The position numbers were made by a program, and so were the translations under genes. The notes below the pieces were generated by a model that saw only the letters and a program-made list of their open reading frames with translations, did no database searches and was not told where the DNA came from. A DNA stretch of 64,000 nucleotides, taken from contig JAPHUD010000007.1 in assembly GCA_026196775.1 (NCBI GenBank), forward strand, positions 186,001 through 250,000. The letters run 5' to 3'. This stretch comes from Flavobacteriales bacterium. Its GTDB lineage: Bacteria > Bacteroidota > Bacteroidia > Flavobacteriales_E > Vicingaceae. The number at the start of each line of letters is the position of its first letter. Position 1 is the stretch's first letter. Positions 17,986-27,755 of this stretch are shown piece after piece.

Positions 17986-19542
17986 TTATTCAGAAACATT
18001 CAATTGAATACGTTCATTTCTGTTGGCTAATTCCCAAGCGGTATGAAAAACCAATCGAGTAATTTTTTCCATTTTTGAGAAAATAATTTTATCCACCGTA
18101 TCGGTTTCTTTGTGGTAGTCTTCATGTACTCCGTTAAAATAAAATATTACGGGAATATTATTTTTAGCAAAGTTGTAATGGTCGGATCGATAATAGTAAC
18201 GGTTAGGATCTTTTTTAGTGTTAAATTCATAATCCAATTCTAATTGAGTATAAGTGGAGTTGGCATTTTCATTAATTTCATGTAAATCATCACTAAGCAT
18301 GTTTGAACCAATAATGTAGATGTAATTTTCGTTATCGGCATGTTTTTTATCTAACCTTCCTATCATATCAATATTAAGATTGGCAACCGTATTTTTTAAG
18401 GAAAAAACAGGATAATTCGTGTAATATTTAGAGCCTAGTAAGCCTTTTTCTTCTCCGGAAACATTAAGGATTAGAATACTCCTTCTAGGTCCATTGCCAT
18501 CTTTTTTAGCTTTTATAAAAGCTTCGGCAATTTCCATAATGGCTACTGTTCCAGATCCATCATCATCAGCACCATTAAAAATTAAGCTATCATGTTCGCC
18601 AATATGATCGTAATGGGCACTTAAAATTATCAATTCATCTTTTAAATCGCTTCCCTCAATATAAGCCAATACATTGTGAGCATCAGTAATTGTTGTTTTT
18701 TTGTTGATGTCTAGGCTTAGCTTGTTTTTAACAGCAAAACTTTCAGGAACACCTTTGCTATTTATTTTTTCTTTAATTTTTTGTGATGATTTTGCAATGA
18801 TTTCATCAGACATTTCGGATGAAATGTAAAAACTAGGAAAATCATAATCAACTTCTGCTTTATCTAACACTTTTAGTTTTTCACTTTCAATAAAGTGCTT
18901 GTAAGTTTTAATCATTTCAGTTGTATTTTCATTAATGATAAGCAATGCCAAAGCACCTTTTTCTTTAGCCGTAGCAACTTTAGGATTATTTCTTCTGTTA
19001 CTCCACTTAGAAGGAGTGTCGGTATTAGTAACCCAGTAGCGTTCACTTTTGTTTTTAGGTTCGCCATTTAGTACAATAACAATTTTTCCTTTCACATTAA
19101 GGTTGGAGTAGTCAGAGTAAAGAGAGTCGTCAATACCATAGCCTGCAAAAACTATCTCAGCATTAATTTGTTCGTTTTTTAAATATGCTGGAAAGTTGAA
19201 AAAATGGTTGTTTTGAATAAATTTTTTATCATTTAGTGTAATAGAAACACCTTTTGCACCCTGTAATCCAACTTTATAGGTTTGGTAATAATTAATGTTC
19301 TTAATAGGAGGGATACCAATTTCTTTGTAAAAATTACTAATGTAAGTTGCGGCTTTGGTAAGGCTTTCTTTACCGGTTTCTCTACCACCATATTCATCAG
19401 AAGCGATAATGTGTAAATGTTTGCTTAAATCTGCTTGAGTAATGGTTGCGGCATATTTTAGAGCTATGGAATCTTGTTGAGCAAAGATAGAGGTAGAACC
19501 ACAAAATAGTATCAGGAATAAATTAATGAGTTGTTTCTTCAT
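17986..19542 (-). CDS. M28 family metallopeptidase with PA-like insert
   Basis: This 518-residue exported zinc aminopeptidase has a signal peptide (MKKQLINLFLILFCGSTSIFAQ). A PA-type lid lies at about residues 120-250 (INAEIVFAGYGIDD, KGKIVIVLNGEP). The catalytic domain shows the M28 ligands in order: HYDHIG (about residue 311), GADDDGSG, SGEEKGLLGS, NIDMIGRLD and a final His in FNGVHEDYH. Such enzymes usually trim N-terminal residues from peptides in the periplasm or outside the cell. It shares a transcript with pabA, with no gap between stop and start. I see no functional reason for this pairing. Confidence 0.95.
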   Translation of the reverse strand: MKKQLINLFLILFCGSTSIFAQQDSIALKYAATITQADLSKHLHIIASDEYGGRETGKESLTKAATYISNFYKEIGIPPIKNINYYQTYKVGLQGAKGVSITLNDKKFIQNNHFFNFPAYLKNEQINAEIVFAGYGIDDSLYSDYSNLNVKGKIVIVLNGEPKNKSERYWVTNTDTPSKWSNRRNNPKVATAKEKGALALLIINENTTEMIKTYKHFIESEKLKVLDKAEVDYDFPSFYISSEMSDEIIAKSSQKIKEKINSKGVPESFAVKNKLSLDINKKTTITDAHNVLAYIEGSDLKDELIILSAHYDHIGEHDSLIFNGADDDGSGTVAIMEIAEAFIKAKKDGNGPRRSILILNVSGEEKGLLGSKYYTNYPVFSLKNTVANLNIDMIGRLDKKHADNENYIYIIGSNMLSDDLHEINENANSTYTQLELDYEFNTKKDPNRYYYRSDHYNFAKNNIPVIFYFNGVHEDYHKETDTVDKIIFSKMEKITRLVFHTAWELANRNERIQLNVSE

Positions 19543-19657
19543 GTTTGTTATAGTTTAAGGTAAAATTACTTAATCACTTTGTAAGTTTTTATTAAAAAAG
19601 ACGAAGTGTTTACTAATTTATCTGACATTTATCATTAATAAATAAAAGATAAGCCCT

Positions 19658-19665
19658 TATCTTTG
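19658..19665 (+). promoter_or_regulatory. Candidate -7 element of the lipoprotein gene
   Basis: TATCTTTG is a full match to TAnnTTTG and lies 18 bases before the ATG at 19684. Its last bases form a TTG that could be mistaken for the start codon. No TTTG lies at the expected upstream distance. Confidence 0.4.
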
Positions 19666-19683
19666 AATAAATATTTAGAAAAA

Positions 19684-20343
19684 ATGATTAATAAACTAAA
19701 TTTAATATTAGGATTAACAATTTTATTTTTTTTATATGCTTGTGCTCCTGTTTATTTTCCTAATAAGGTAAATTCTCCAATGATTAATAAAGCTGGAGAT
19801 TACAATATTGAAGCCACAATGGGAGTAACTGGATTTGATGTGCAGACTGCTTATTCACCAATTGAAAAATTGGGTGTTATGGCTAATTTTTCCACCTTTG
19901 ATGGTTCAGATCATTTTCATTCTTTTTTTGAAGGTGGTTTAGGTTATTACGAACCTTTGGGTTCAAAAGGATTATTTGAGATTTATGGAGGATATGGTTA
20001 TGGAAATTCTAGAACATCAACCCAAGGTATTTTTGGAACTATAAATAAAGGAAATTACTCTAGGTATTTCATACAACCCTCTATTGGTTTAATTACCATG
20101 GCTGATAACGAAAGTGGTGTTGCAGGTAGTTCATATTTTACTCCCAGATTTTGTTTTGTAGATTTTGGAAGCGATAACAAAGGTTATTATGTAGAGCCTG
20201 TTGTTGGTACAAGAATAGGGTGGAGAAGAATTCAAATTAATTTACAAATGGGTTTTTCCTTACCTACATCTGAAGTAAAAATAGACCATGCACCATTTAT
20301 TTTTAATTTCGGGTTAAGTTATGTATTTAAAAAAATAAACTAA
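19684..20343 (+). CDS. Small lipoprotein with beta-barrel-like pattern
   Basis: The 219-residue protein begins MINKLNLILGLTILFFLYAC, a lipoprotein signal peptide with lipobox LYAC, so the mature N-terminus is likely the lipidated Cys. The rest is rich in Gly, Tyr and Phe in alternating strands and ends with FNFGLSYVFKKIN, like outer-membrane barrel or barrel-associated proteins of the Bacteroidota. I cannot name a family. A TTG at 19663 would extend the frame, but it lies inside the -7 box, so I use the ATG. Its stop overlaps the stop of the convergent DUF368 gene by 4 bases. Confidence 0.8.
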   Translation: MINKLNLILGLTILFFLYACAPVYFPNKVNSPMINKAGDYNIEATMGVTGFDVQTAYSPIEKLGVMANFSTFDGSDHFHSFFEGGLGYYEPLGSKGLFEIYGGYGYGNSRTSTQGIFGTINKGNYSRYFIQPSIGLITMADNESGVAGSSYFTPRFCFVDFGSDNKGYYVEPVVGTRIGWRRIQINLQMGFSLPTSEVKIDHAPFIFNFGLSYVFKKIN

Positions 20344-21263
20344 CTAGGTTTTTTAGCCAACTTTTCTAATCCAAAAATTAAAACAAAACCAATAATAGCT
20401 AGTATGATTATGCCTATTATTTGAGGTTCTTCATGGAATTGATTAGGCAAAACATTGGTTTCTATAAATGGAACAATTTCTCCTTTAGAATTTTCTCTAG
20501 TAGATATTACTTCTTTCCAAGGCCAAATTTTATTTAAAGAACCAATTAAAAAACCTGTTAAAGCTGCTACAGTAACATCGTGGTATTTTTTAAATAGCCA
20601 ATTTAAAAATTTAGAGAAAGAAAGTAATCCAACCACACAACCAATGCCAAAAGTAAAAATGGTGGTGATTTTAAAATCTTTAATAGAGGTAAGAATCAAC
20701 TCATAAGAACCAAGCAACAGTAAAATAAAACTGCCTGAAATTCCAGGTAAAATCATAGCACAAATAGCAATTGCTCCTGAAATAAATACAAACCAAAGTG
20801 TGTCAGGATTTTCCATAGGGTTTAAAATGGTTATGAGAAATGCAATTATTGTCCCTATGATTAATGCTAAAACATGTGGTAGCTGCCATTTAACTACTTT
20901 TTTTCCTACTAAAAATACACTAGCGACTATTAATCCGAAAAAGAAGCCCCAAAGTAATAGTGGGTGATTATGAAGTAAAAAAGTAATAAGTTTTGCTAGT
21001 GAAATAATGCTAATAGCTATACCAAAGAAAAGTGTAACAATAAAACTTCCGTTAATGTGTTTCCAGAAAGGTTTAATGCCTTCTTTGGTTAACACTTTTA
21101 AGGCTTGGATGTTAAAGCTGCTAATGGTTTCAAGTAATTCCTCATAGATACCAGAAATAAAAGCAATTGTTCCTCCAGAAACACCAGGGACAACATCTGC
21201 TGCTCCCATGGCTATTCCTTTTAACACAATAAAAATGTAGTCTTTAAGATTTCTTGTTGCCAT
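20340..21263 (-). CDS. DUF368 family polyprenyl-phosphate transporter (PopT-type)
   Basis: This 307-residue inner-membrane protein has about eight helices and two related Gly/Pro motifs of the DUF368 family: GAADVVPGVSGGTIAFISG near the N-terminus and ICAMILPGISGSFILLLLGSYE in the middle. DUF368 proteins (PopT) have been reported to flip undecaprenyl-phosphate back to the cytoplasmic face, supporting peptidoglycan and other envelope polymers. The C-terminus is short and charged. It is the last gene of the TPR-comA-rhodanese-DUF368 run, 35 bases after the rhodanese gene. Transport by this protein is inferred from the family. Confidence 0.93.
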   Translation of the reverse strand: MATRNLKDYIFIVLKGIAMGAADVVPGVSGGTIAFISGIYEELLETISSFNIQALKVLTKEGIKPFWKHINGSFIVTLFFGIAISIISLAKLITFLLHNHPLLLWGFFFGLIVASVFLVGKKVVKWQLPHVLALIIGTIIAFLITILNPMENPDTLWFVFISGAIAICAMILPGISGSFILLLLGSYELILTSIKDFKITTIFTFGIGCVVGLLSFSKFLNWLFKKYHDVTVAALTGFLIGSLNKIWPWKEVISTRENSKGEIVPFIETNVLPNQFHEEPQIIGIIILAIIGFVLIFGLEKLAKKPS

Positions 21264-21298
21264 TTTTTAATTTATGGTTTGTACTTTAAACAACTTCT

Positions 21299-21598
21299 TT
21301 ACAAGCATTCTTCAACATAAGCTTCAATGCCTCCTTTTAAGGAGTAAATATTTGGAAGTTGATGTTTTACCGTTAACGTACGCACAATGGCAGAAGATCT
21401 TTTTCCTGAGTTACAGATAAAAACAGTTTTTTTATCATTTTCAAACTTTGCTTTGTTGTTAATTACATTTTCTAAGGGAATGTTTGTTCCACCTAGATTA
21501 AAATCTTCGAAAACATAATCATCTCTAATATCAATAATTTGAATATTAGCATTTTCCTCTATCATTTTTTTTAGTTCTGAAGGAGCTATTTCATTCAT
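21299..21598 (-). CDS. Rhodanese-like single-domain protein
   Basis: The 99-residue protein is one rhodanese domain with no signal peptide, so it is cytoplasmic. IIDIRDDYVFEDFNLGGTNIP is the usual first half, and the active-site loop VFICNSGKRSSA supplies the Cys that carries persulfide sulfur. Such small rhodaneses transfer sulfane sulfur or act as carriers. It sits 33 bases after phosphosulfolactate synthase, another sulfur-related enzyme, which may be meaningful but is not proof of a joint pathway. Confidence 0.95.
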   Translation of the reverse strand: MNEIAPSELKKMIEENANIQIIDIRDDYVFEDFNLGGTNIPLENVINNKAKFENDKKTVFICNSGKRSSAIVRTLTVKHQLPNIYSLKGGIEAYVEECL

Positions 21599-21631
21599 AG
21601 TGTAAAAAATCTAAAATTAAGTAGTAGCTTA

Positions 21632-22414
21632 TTAATGAAATGCTGAAGTAATTTCTTCAGGAAGATTTTCGAAGAAAGTATCTCCTCTTAACCCTAATCT
21701 AAGACATTCCAATGCAATTACTTCGTTGGGAGCAATATTTCCTAGGTTTACATTTGCTCCAAATTGCTTAATAAACCAAACTTGTTGATTTTTAAGTGGA
21801 GCTTCCCAAAGGATATTTTCTAATTTTACTTTAGCAATAATTTTGTTTACTAAAGCAACATGAGCCGTTCCGTTTGGGCGATAAATACCAACAGTACCAC
21901 TTTCTCTAGCTTCAGCAATAACTTTCCATGCTCCGGCATCTAATTCATCTTTCATCATAGAAATCCATTTGGCAGGACTAATAAAAATTCCTGCTTCTTT
22001 AGAACCTACTTCAGATAAAACTCTATAATCTTTTGCTAAGGTAGCAATGTACTCACATTTTTTCTCATTAGGAAGAATGATAGAACCATCAGAAACTTCG
22101 CAAGTATCAATGTTAAACTTATCTAATAATCTTCGGTAATCATCAAACATACCTCTTACTACAAAAGCTTCGAAAAGTGTTCCTCCTAAATAAACATTTA
22201 AGTTTCCGGCTTTATAAATATCAATTTTCCTTTGAAAATCTTTGGTTACGTAAGAGGTTCCAAAGCCTAATTTTATAAGGTCTGTAAGATGAGCATTAGC
22301 ATCTACAAAATTTTCTGCTTGTCGCCAGCTAAGTCCTTTATCCATCATCATGGTTAACCCATTGTTTCTTGGTTTTTGGTCTCTTTCTGGTATGTTTGGT
22401 AATTCAAAATTCAT
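21632..22414 (-). CDS. comA: Phosphosulfolactate synthase (ComA family)
   Basis: This 260-residue TIM-barrel enzyme matches the ComA family, which adds sulfite to phosphoenolpyruvate to make (R)-phosphosulfolactate, the first step of coenzyme M synthesis in methanogens. Recognised from the N-terminal PRNNGLTMMMDKG, the central KFGFGTS-like LIKLGFGTSY, EVSDGSI and the C-terminal NVNLGNIAPNEVIALE with RLGLRGDT. A bacteroidete would not make coenzyme M, so the product may feed sulfolactate or sulfonate lipids, or the enzyme may act on another substrate. Its start overlaps the TPR gene's end by 11 bases, indicating translational coupling. Confidence 0.9.
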   Translation of the reverse strand: MNFELPNIPERDQKPRNNGLTMMMDKGLSWRQAENFVDANAHLTDLIKLGFGTSYVTKDFQRKIDIYKAGNLNVYLGGTLFEAFVVRGMFDDYRRLLDKFNIDTCEVSDGSIILPNEKKCEYIATLAKDYRVLSEVGSKEAGIFISPAKWISMMKDELDAGAWKVIAEARESGTVGIYRPNGTAHVALVNKIIAKVKLENILWEAPLKNQQVWFIKQFGANVNLGNIAPNEVIALECLRLGLRGDTFFENLPEEITSAFH

Positions 22415-23828
22415 TATCGTTATAATTTTCTATGATTTCTAATAAGCTTGGATATTCTAATATTGCTGGATAAAAAGTAATAAGTGACTTTACTAAAGCC
22501 TTATCCATATTTAATAATACTATAAGTTGATTGGTGGCTTCTGTTAGGTTGTTGGTTTCGAGGTAGAAAGCAACAAGACGAGTTCTTATTAACCCACTAT
22601 CAGGATGTGTTTCTATACCTTTTATGATGGTTTCAAGTGCCTCATTAACTTGCCCAATTTCAAAATAAGCATCAGCCAAATCTACCCAAGAAGTATTATT
22701 ATTTGGGTCTATTTTAATAATTTTTTCATATAATTTAATAGCCTCGTCATATGCTTCAATATCTTTTAAAATATCGGCATATATAAGTAGGAAGTCAGGG
22801 TGCTCTGGCTCTATTTCAATTGCTTTTTGAATAAAGAAAATAGCAGAATCTGTTTTTCCTTGTTCATTAAAAATATAAGCCATGCCTGCCCAAGCATCAG
22901 AGTGCATAGCATCTAATTGTGTTGCTTTTTTAAAGTATTCTAAAGCTTCATCATATTGGAGGTTGTTTTCATAACATTCGCCAATAAAATAAAGGATGTC
23001 GGCATTAGGTTCTTCAAAAATAACAGTTTCTTTATAAGTTGCTACGGCTTCTTCAAATCTTTCTAATGAAGAAAGTGAATCTGCTTTATTTAAATAGGCT
23101 GAGATAAAATCCTCTTTAATAGCAATTACATATTCTTGAGCATCAATAGCTTTTTCGTATAATTCTGCTGAGTGATAACAAATTCCTAAATTATACCAAC
23201 CTACATAACTATAAGGGTTTTCATCTAAAAAAGTAGTTAAAAATTCAATACAACTTTCTGTTCTATCATTCATATTATAACAGAAAGTAATATCGTATAA
23301 AACGGTTTCATTTTCTGGGTTTTCTTTTAGTACTTCTTTAAAAATAGCAATAGCTTTATCTAATTGCAATAAATTTTCATACTCAAAAGCGATTTGCATT
23401 TTAATTGAAATTTGGTCGGTTTTATCAGTGGTAAGTTTTAATGCTTTATTGTAAGCATCAATGGCTTTGTTATGTTGTCTTATTTGACTGTAAATACTTC
23501 CTTTAATAATTTGATGTTCAGGATTAAAGGGTTCTAAAATTTCAATAGCATTTAAAATTTCTAAAGCTTTATTAGGTTTATGTATAGAAGCTAAATATTC
23601 GGCATATTTTATTTTAAGTGCAGAAGAACCAGGATGTTGCTCTAAAGAAATGTCGATAGCTTTTTTTGCTTTTTCATTTTCATTCATCTCTATATAGTAG
23701 CTTATCAAGTCTTCAAACTCTTCCACATCAAAAAAGTAGTGATGATTTTCGTTAAGCATTTGCTCAAATCGATTAATAGATGCTGCATAATCTGGATCAT
23801 CATTATATGAATCAAAGTTTTCTTCCAT
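22404..23828 (-). CDS. Tetratricopeptide repeat protein
   Basis: This 474-residue soluble protein consists almost entirely of TPR units, about eleven by eye, with the usual pattern W/Y-x-x-L/I-G-x-x-Y-x-x-x-x-x-Y-x-x-A (for example YNLGICYHSAELYEKAIDA and WVDLADAYFEIGQVNEALE). There is no signal peptide, so it should be a cytoplasmic scaffold. It is the first gene of the operon with comA, the rhodanese and DUF368. TPR proteins bind partners, but no partner can be read from the sequence. Confidence 0.93.
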   Translation of the reverse strand: MEENFDSYNDDPDYAASINRFEQMLNENHHYFFDVEEFEDLISYYIEMNENEKAKKAIDISLEQHPGSSALKIKYAEYLASIHKPNKALEILNAIEILEPFNPEHQIIKGSIYSQIRQHNKAIDAYNKALKLTTDKTDQISIKMQIAFEYENLLQLDKAIAIFKEVLKENPENETVLYDITFCYNMNDRTESCIEFLTTFLDENPYSYVGWYNLGICYHSAELYEKAIDAQEYVIAIKEDFISAYLNKADSLSSLERFEEAVATYKETVIFEEPNADILYFIGECYENNLQYDEALEYFKKATQLDAMHSDAWAGMAYIFNEQGKTDSAIFFIQKAIEIEPEHPDFLLIYADILKDIEAYDEAIKLYEKIIKIDPNNNTSWVDLADAYFEIGQVNEALETIIKGIETHPDSGLIRTRLVAFYLETNNLTEATNQLIVLLNMDKALVKSLITFYPAILEYPSLLEIIENYNDNEF

Positions 23829-24065
23829 ACAAGATGTAAAATTAATTTTTTCAACGCAGGAAAGTTGTTTTTTGGAAGTTATTTTTCACAAAATAGTTAA
23901 CAAGGTAGGAATAGAGAAATACTTAAGAGTATTTATTGGTAGTAAAGAATGTTTAAGGTTTCTAAATTATTGGAGTTTTGGTTTTTGCTATAATAGTCAA
24001 GTCATAAAATAGAATTATTTGAAAAAACATAATTATAGTAAAAGTATAATCAAACAAAACAAACA

Positions 24066-24665
24066 TTAAAAAATATATTTTGCTCCAAATACAATTTGAT
24101 CATGATTGGTTTTGCTATTAAAAATATGAGCAGAAGAAATATGATTAAACCCAGCAGAAAGTGAAAAATGTTGGTGTATAGGTTTAGTTAAATAAAATCC
24201 CTGAGAAAGGTTAAATCCTTCATTAATTCCATCGGTAGATATTTTTTTGCTTTCTGCCCAAACTGTTCCTATTAAAAACTCAATATACCACTGTTTGGTA
24301 ATGAGAAAGCTTAATTGTAAACCTGCTCCTGAAGTTGCACTACCTTGGTCGCTTAAATTAAATATAGCTACAGGTCTTATTAGAAAAAGTCTGTTATTAA
24401 ATTCTCCTTTACTAGCGGTTGAGTCATTAAAATTATTGGCGTAATCTACACTCCATCTAAACGGAAAATAAACAATGGAAGCAAAACCAAAACCATCTCC
24501 AAAATTGTTTTTAAAGATAATTCTATCTCTGTAAGTTGAACCATATAAAGCCACATTTAATTGGTTAATTTCCATTTGAATTTTACCCTTATTGTTTTGG
24601 GCATAAAGTTTTCCTGAAAAAGTAATAATCAAAAGGATTAATATGGTTAATATAGTTTTTATCAA
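24066..24665 (-). CDS. PagL-like outer-membrane beta-barrel (putative lipid A 3-O-deacylase)
   Basis: The 199-residue protein has a signal peptide (ending GKLYAQ) and alternating strands ending in GAKYIF, as expected for an eight-stranded barrel. Near the end AGFNHISSAHIF places His175 and Ser177 as in the PagL/acyloxyacyl hydrolase motif H-x-S-N-A. PagL removes a 3-O-acyl chain from lipid A in the outer membrane. The third catalytic residue is not obvious; Asp189 is a candidate. No in-frame ATG exists; the start is a TTG at 24665, 28 bases after the SLC13 stop. A non-catalytic barrel remains possible. Confidence 0.55.
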   Translation of the reverse strand: MIKTILTILILLIITFSGKLYAQNNKGKIQMEINQLNVALYGSTYRDRIIFKNNFGDGFGFASIVYFPFRWSVDYANNFNDSTASKGEFNNRLFLIRPVAIFNLSDQGSATSGAGLQLSFLITKQWYIEFLIGTVWAESKKISTDGINEGFNLSQGFYLTKPIHQHFSLSAGFNHISSAHIFNSKTNHDQIVFGAKYIF

Positions 24666-24693
24666 AATGAACTTGAGTTGTTTTAAAAAGGAT

Positions 24694-26487
24694 TTAGAAA
24701 GGAAAAAAGTAAGGGATTAAAAGCGAAGCTAATATCCAATAGATAATGCTTAAAGGAAGTCCTGTTTTTATAAAATCTCTAAACTTGTAACCTCCGGCAC
24801 TATACACCATGGTATTGGTTTGGTAACCTATTGGGGTCATAAAACTTGCGGAAGCACCAAACATAATGGTCATTAAAAATGGTAAAGGGTTTAACCCTAA
24901 GTTAGATGCAGTAACTATGGCAATTGGTGTTAACAAAGCTGCGGTGGCATTGTTAGAAATAAATTCTGTAGTTATTGTTGTTAATAAATACAATCCTGAG
25001 ATAATGGCAATTGGTCCCCAAGTACCTAAATTATTGATAATGGTATTGGCAACTTTGTAATCTAATCCGGTATTTTTTAATGCAACTCCGAAACTTATTG
25101 AACCGGCAAGCAGAAAAATAATTTTCCAATTAATGGCGGCATACATTTCTTTCATAGAAAGACATTTTAGTAGAATCAATGTTATTACTCCCGAAATGGT
25201 GCCTGTCATAATATCTAAAATATTAAACGAAGCTAAAGCCACCACTATTAAAATAACACTTAGTACAATGCTAAAATTTTTCTTGTCAAAATCAACAATA
25301 TTGCTTTCCGAAAGCAAAACAAAAGGAGCATCTTGCTGTGCTTCTTGTTTTTTTAGTTCTTTAATGTAGTGGTTTTTAATTTCGGCAAGAATAACATCTC
25401 CCGACTTTAATTTTGTTCGATAAACATCTTCATGTACAACATCTTCTCTATGCATAATTGCCAAAGGGATACCTCTAAATCTTCTTCTGAAATCGACATC
25501 TTTCAAGGTTTTTCCATCAAAATAAGAGTTGGAAGTAATAATTAATTCAACTAAGGTAGAATTTTTTTCTTTTAAGTCATTTTCACCAATCATTAATGGT
25601 GATTCGCTCATAATTCTTACTTTGTCTTTAAGTGATTTAATCTTTTCAATATTGCATCTTATTTTTAGGATGTCGTTTGCTTGTAAAATAAAATCTCCGG
25701 CAGGAAGCATAAAACTTTCTTTTTCTCTTCGTACTTCAATAATATCAATATCAATTTCTTTTAAAAGAGAAGAATCCATAATGGATTTCCCTACCGATTC
25801 GGAGTTGGGCAATAGTTCAATTTCTGTAAGGTAATTTCTCATGCCAAATTTTGCCTCTAAATCTTTCTCGTTAATTCTTGTCGGCAACAATTTTATTCCA
25901 ACCAATAACATATAAATAACTCCGGCAAAAAGTAGGATTAATCCCATAAGCGTCATATCAAACATTTCAATAGGAGGGAGTCCTTCTTTTTCAGCAATTC
26001 CGTTTACCAATAAGTTGGTTGATGTGCCAATAAGGGTGCAAGTTCCACCAAAAATAGAGGCAAAAGAGAGTGGTATAAGCATTTTGGTGACACTATGGTT
26101 AGAGGCGCTAGCAATTTGAATGATAATAGGGATGAAAATTGCGACTACAGGTGTATTGTTTACAAAAGCAGAGAAAAATGCTATTAACAACATCATTAAA
26201 CCCATGCCTAAATAGAAGTTTTTCCTGAATATCGAAGAAAGTCTTAATGCTAAAACTTGTAAAGCTCCTGTTTTTAGTAATGCAGCACTTAGTACAAACA
26301 TAAAAGCAACCGTAATGGTAGCTTTGTTGCTAAATCCGCTAATACCTTCTTCCGGAGTGATAACACCAAACAACACAAAAGCAGCCATAATAAGAAGAGC
26401 AACTAAATCTACAGAAAGTACTTCTGTAATAAAGAGTATAAAAGCTCCTAAAAGTAGAACAATGGTTATAATGGTATTGAAATCCAT
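24694..26487 (-). CDS. SLC13/DASS family permease with two TrkA-C domains
   Basis: This 597-residue inner-membrane transporter has an N-terminal membrane half containing [12 protein letters not shown] and [11 protein letters not shown], two RCK-C/TrkA-C regulatory domains at about residues 205-385 and a C-terminal half with [14 protein letters not shown] and the matching [13 protein letters not shown]. This is the layout of bacterial SLC13-related carriers for sulfate, phosphate or dicarboxylates. The substrate cannot be read from the sequence. The frame extends to a TTG at 26508, but ATG at 26487 gives a normal membrane-protein start. It diverges from lpxD. Confidence 0.93.
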   Translation of the reverse strand: MDFNTIITIVLLLGAFILFITEVLSVDLVALLIMAAFVLFGVITPEEGISGFSNKATITVAFMFVLSAALLKTGALQVLALRLSSIFRKNFYLGMGLMMLLIAFFSAFVNNTPVVAIFIPIIIQIASASNHSVTKMLIPLSFASIFGGTCTLIGTSTNLLVNGIAEKEGLPPIEMFDMTLMGLILLFAGVIYMLLVGIKLLPTRINEKDLEAKFGMRNYLTEIELLPNSESVGKSIMDSSLLKEIDIDIIEVRREKESFMLPAGDFILQANDILKIRCNIEKIKSLKDKVRIMSESPLMIGENDLKEKNSTLVELIITSNSYFDGKTLKDVDFRRRFRGIPLAIMHREDVVHEDVYRTKLKSGDVILAEIKNHYIKELKKQEAQQDAPFVLLSESNIVDFDKKNFSIVLSVILIVVALASFNILDIMTGTISGVITLILLKCLSMKEMYAAINWKIIFLLAGSISFGVALKNTGLDYKVANTIINNLGTWGPIAIISGLYLLTTITTEFISNNATAALLTPIAIVTASNLGLNPLPFLMTIMFGASASFMTPIGYQTNTMVYSAGGYKFRDFIKTGLPLSIIYWILASLLIPYFFPF

Positions 26488-26617
26488 AATTGTGTAAATA
26501 GAAAACAAAAATACATACTTAAATGAATTAGGCTAAATAAAATAGTTGTATTTTCAATGATTGTGATAAAAATAGAAGTTCATGTGAAAAAAAACCAATA
26601 AATCTTATAAATAAAAA

Positions 26618-26649
26618 TTAGTTAAATTCTGAGTAAACTTGTACTTTTG
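26618..26649 (+). promoter_or_regulatory. Promoter of the lpxD operon
   Basis: The -7 element TACTTTTG at 26642-26649 fully matches TAnnTTTG; a weak -33 TTAG lies 20 bases upstream at 26618-26621. The ATG at 26656 is only 7 bases past the -7 element, so the mRNA would have almost no leader. Confidence 0.45.
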
Positions 26650-26655
26650 GCTTTT

Positions 26656-27684
26656 ATGGAATTTTCAGCAGAACAAATAGCAGGCATACTTAACGGAGAA
26701 ATTATAGGTAATTCTCAGGTTAAAGTAAACAAATTGTCTAAAATTGAAGAGGGAGAACCTCAATCCATTTCTTTTTTGGCAAATATGGCTTATGAACATT
26801 ATTTATATACTACAGACGCCTCCATAGTTATTATAAATAGAGATTTAAAACTTCAAAAAGCTGTTAAAGGTACATGTACGTTAATAAAAGTGGATAATGC
26901 TTACGAATGTTTTGCTAAATTGTTGGAGACTTATCAGCAAATGAAAGGAAGTAAAATAGGAATAGAACAACCTTCTTTCATTTCTGAATCAGCTAAATTA
27001 GGAGAGAACTGTTATGTTGGAGCTTTTGCTTATATTGGAGAAAATGTTAGTATTGGTAATAATGTTAAGATTTACCCGAATACGTATATTGGAGACAATG
27101 CAATAATAGGTGACAATACTATTTTGTTTGCAGGGGTAAAATTGATGGATGAAACTGTGGTAGGAAAAAATTGTATTTTCCATGCAGGAGTAGTGTTGGG
27201 TTCTGATGGCTTTGGGTTTACACCTGATGAAAATAATGTTTATAATAAAGTCCCTCAAATAGGAAATGTAGTTATAGAAGACGATGTGGAAATAGGAGGC
27301 AATACTGTAATAGATAGAGCAACAATGGGTTCTACAGTTATTAAAAAAGGAGTTAAACTCGATAATTTAGTTCATATTGCACATAATGTAGTAATAGGAG
27401 AGAATTCAGCAATTGCTGGACAGGTGGGGATTGCAGGTTCAGCAAAAATTGGAAAAAATTGTATGATGGGAGGACAAGTAGGAGTTGCAGGTCATTTAAC
27501 TGTTGCTGATGGAACTAAAATAGCAGCTCAATCAGGAATTGGAGCGAATATAAAAAAAGAAGGAATGGTAGTTCAGGGTTCTCCGGCTTTTTATATAGGA
27601 GATTATAAACGTGCTTATGTAGGGTTTAAAAAACTTCCTGAAATATTAGATAGATTAAATAAATTAGAAAAGAATAATCAATAA
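26656..27684 (+). CDS. lpxD: UDP-3-O-(3-hydroxyacyl)glucosamine N-acyltransferase LpxD
   Basis: This 342-residue enzyme adds the second 3-hydroxyacyl chain to UDP-glucosamine in lipid A synthesis, using acyl-ACP. The N-terminal uridine-binding domain (about 1-105) is followed by the left-handed beta-helix of hexapeptide repeats (for example [19 protein letters not shown]). Family motifs include [23 protein letters not shown] and HIAHNVVIG with the catalytic His. A TTG at 26647 lies within the -7 element and is not the start. It heads the cluster lpxD, lpxC-fabZ, lpxA, efp. Confidence 0.98.
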   Translation: MEFSAEQIAGILNGEIIGNSQVKVNKLSKIEEGEPQSISFLANMAYEHYLYTTDASIVIINRDLKLQKAVKGTCTLIKVDNAYECFAKLLETYQQMKGSKIGIEQPSFISESAKLGENCYVGAFAYIGENVSIGNNVKIYPNTYIGDNAIIGDNTILFAGVKLMDETVVGKNCIFHAGVVLGSDGFGFTPDENNVYNKVPQIGNVVIEDDVEIGGNTVIDRATMGSTVIKKGVKLDNLVHIAHNVVIGENSAIAGQVGIAGSAKIGKNCMMGGQVGVAGHLTVADGTKIAAQSGIGANIKKEGMVVQGSPAFYIGDYKRAYVGFKKLPEILDRLNKLEKNNQ

Positions 27685-27755
27685 TAAAGATTAGCATAGA
27701 TAGTTTCAAAAACCTAACTAAAACTATACATTGCTAAACGCTAAACTTAATTAGT

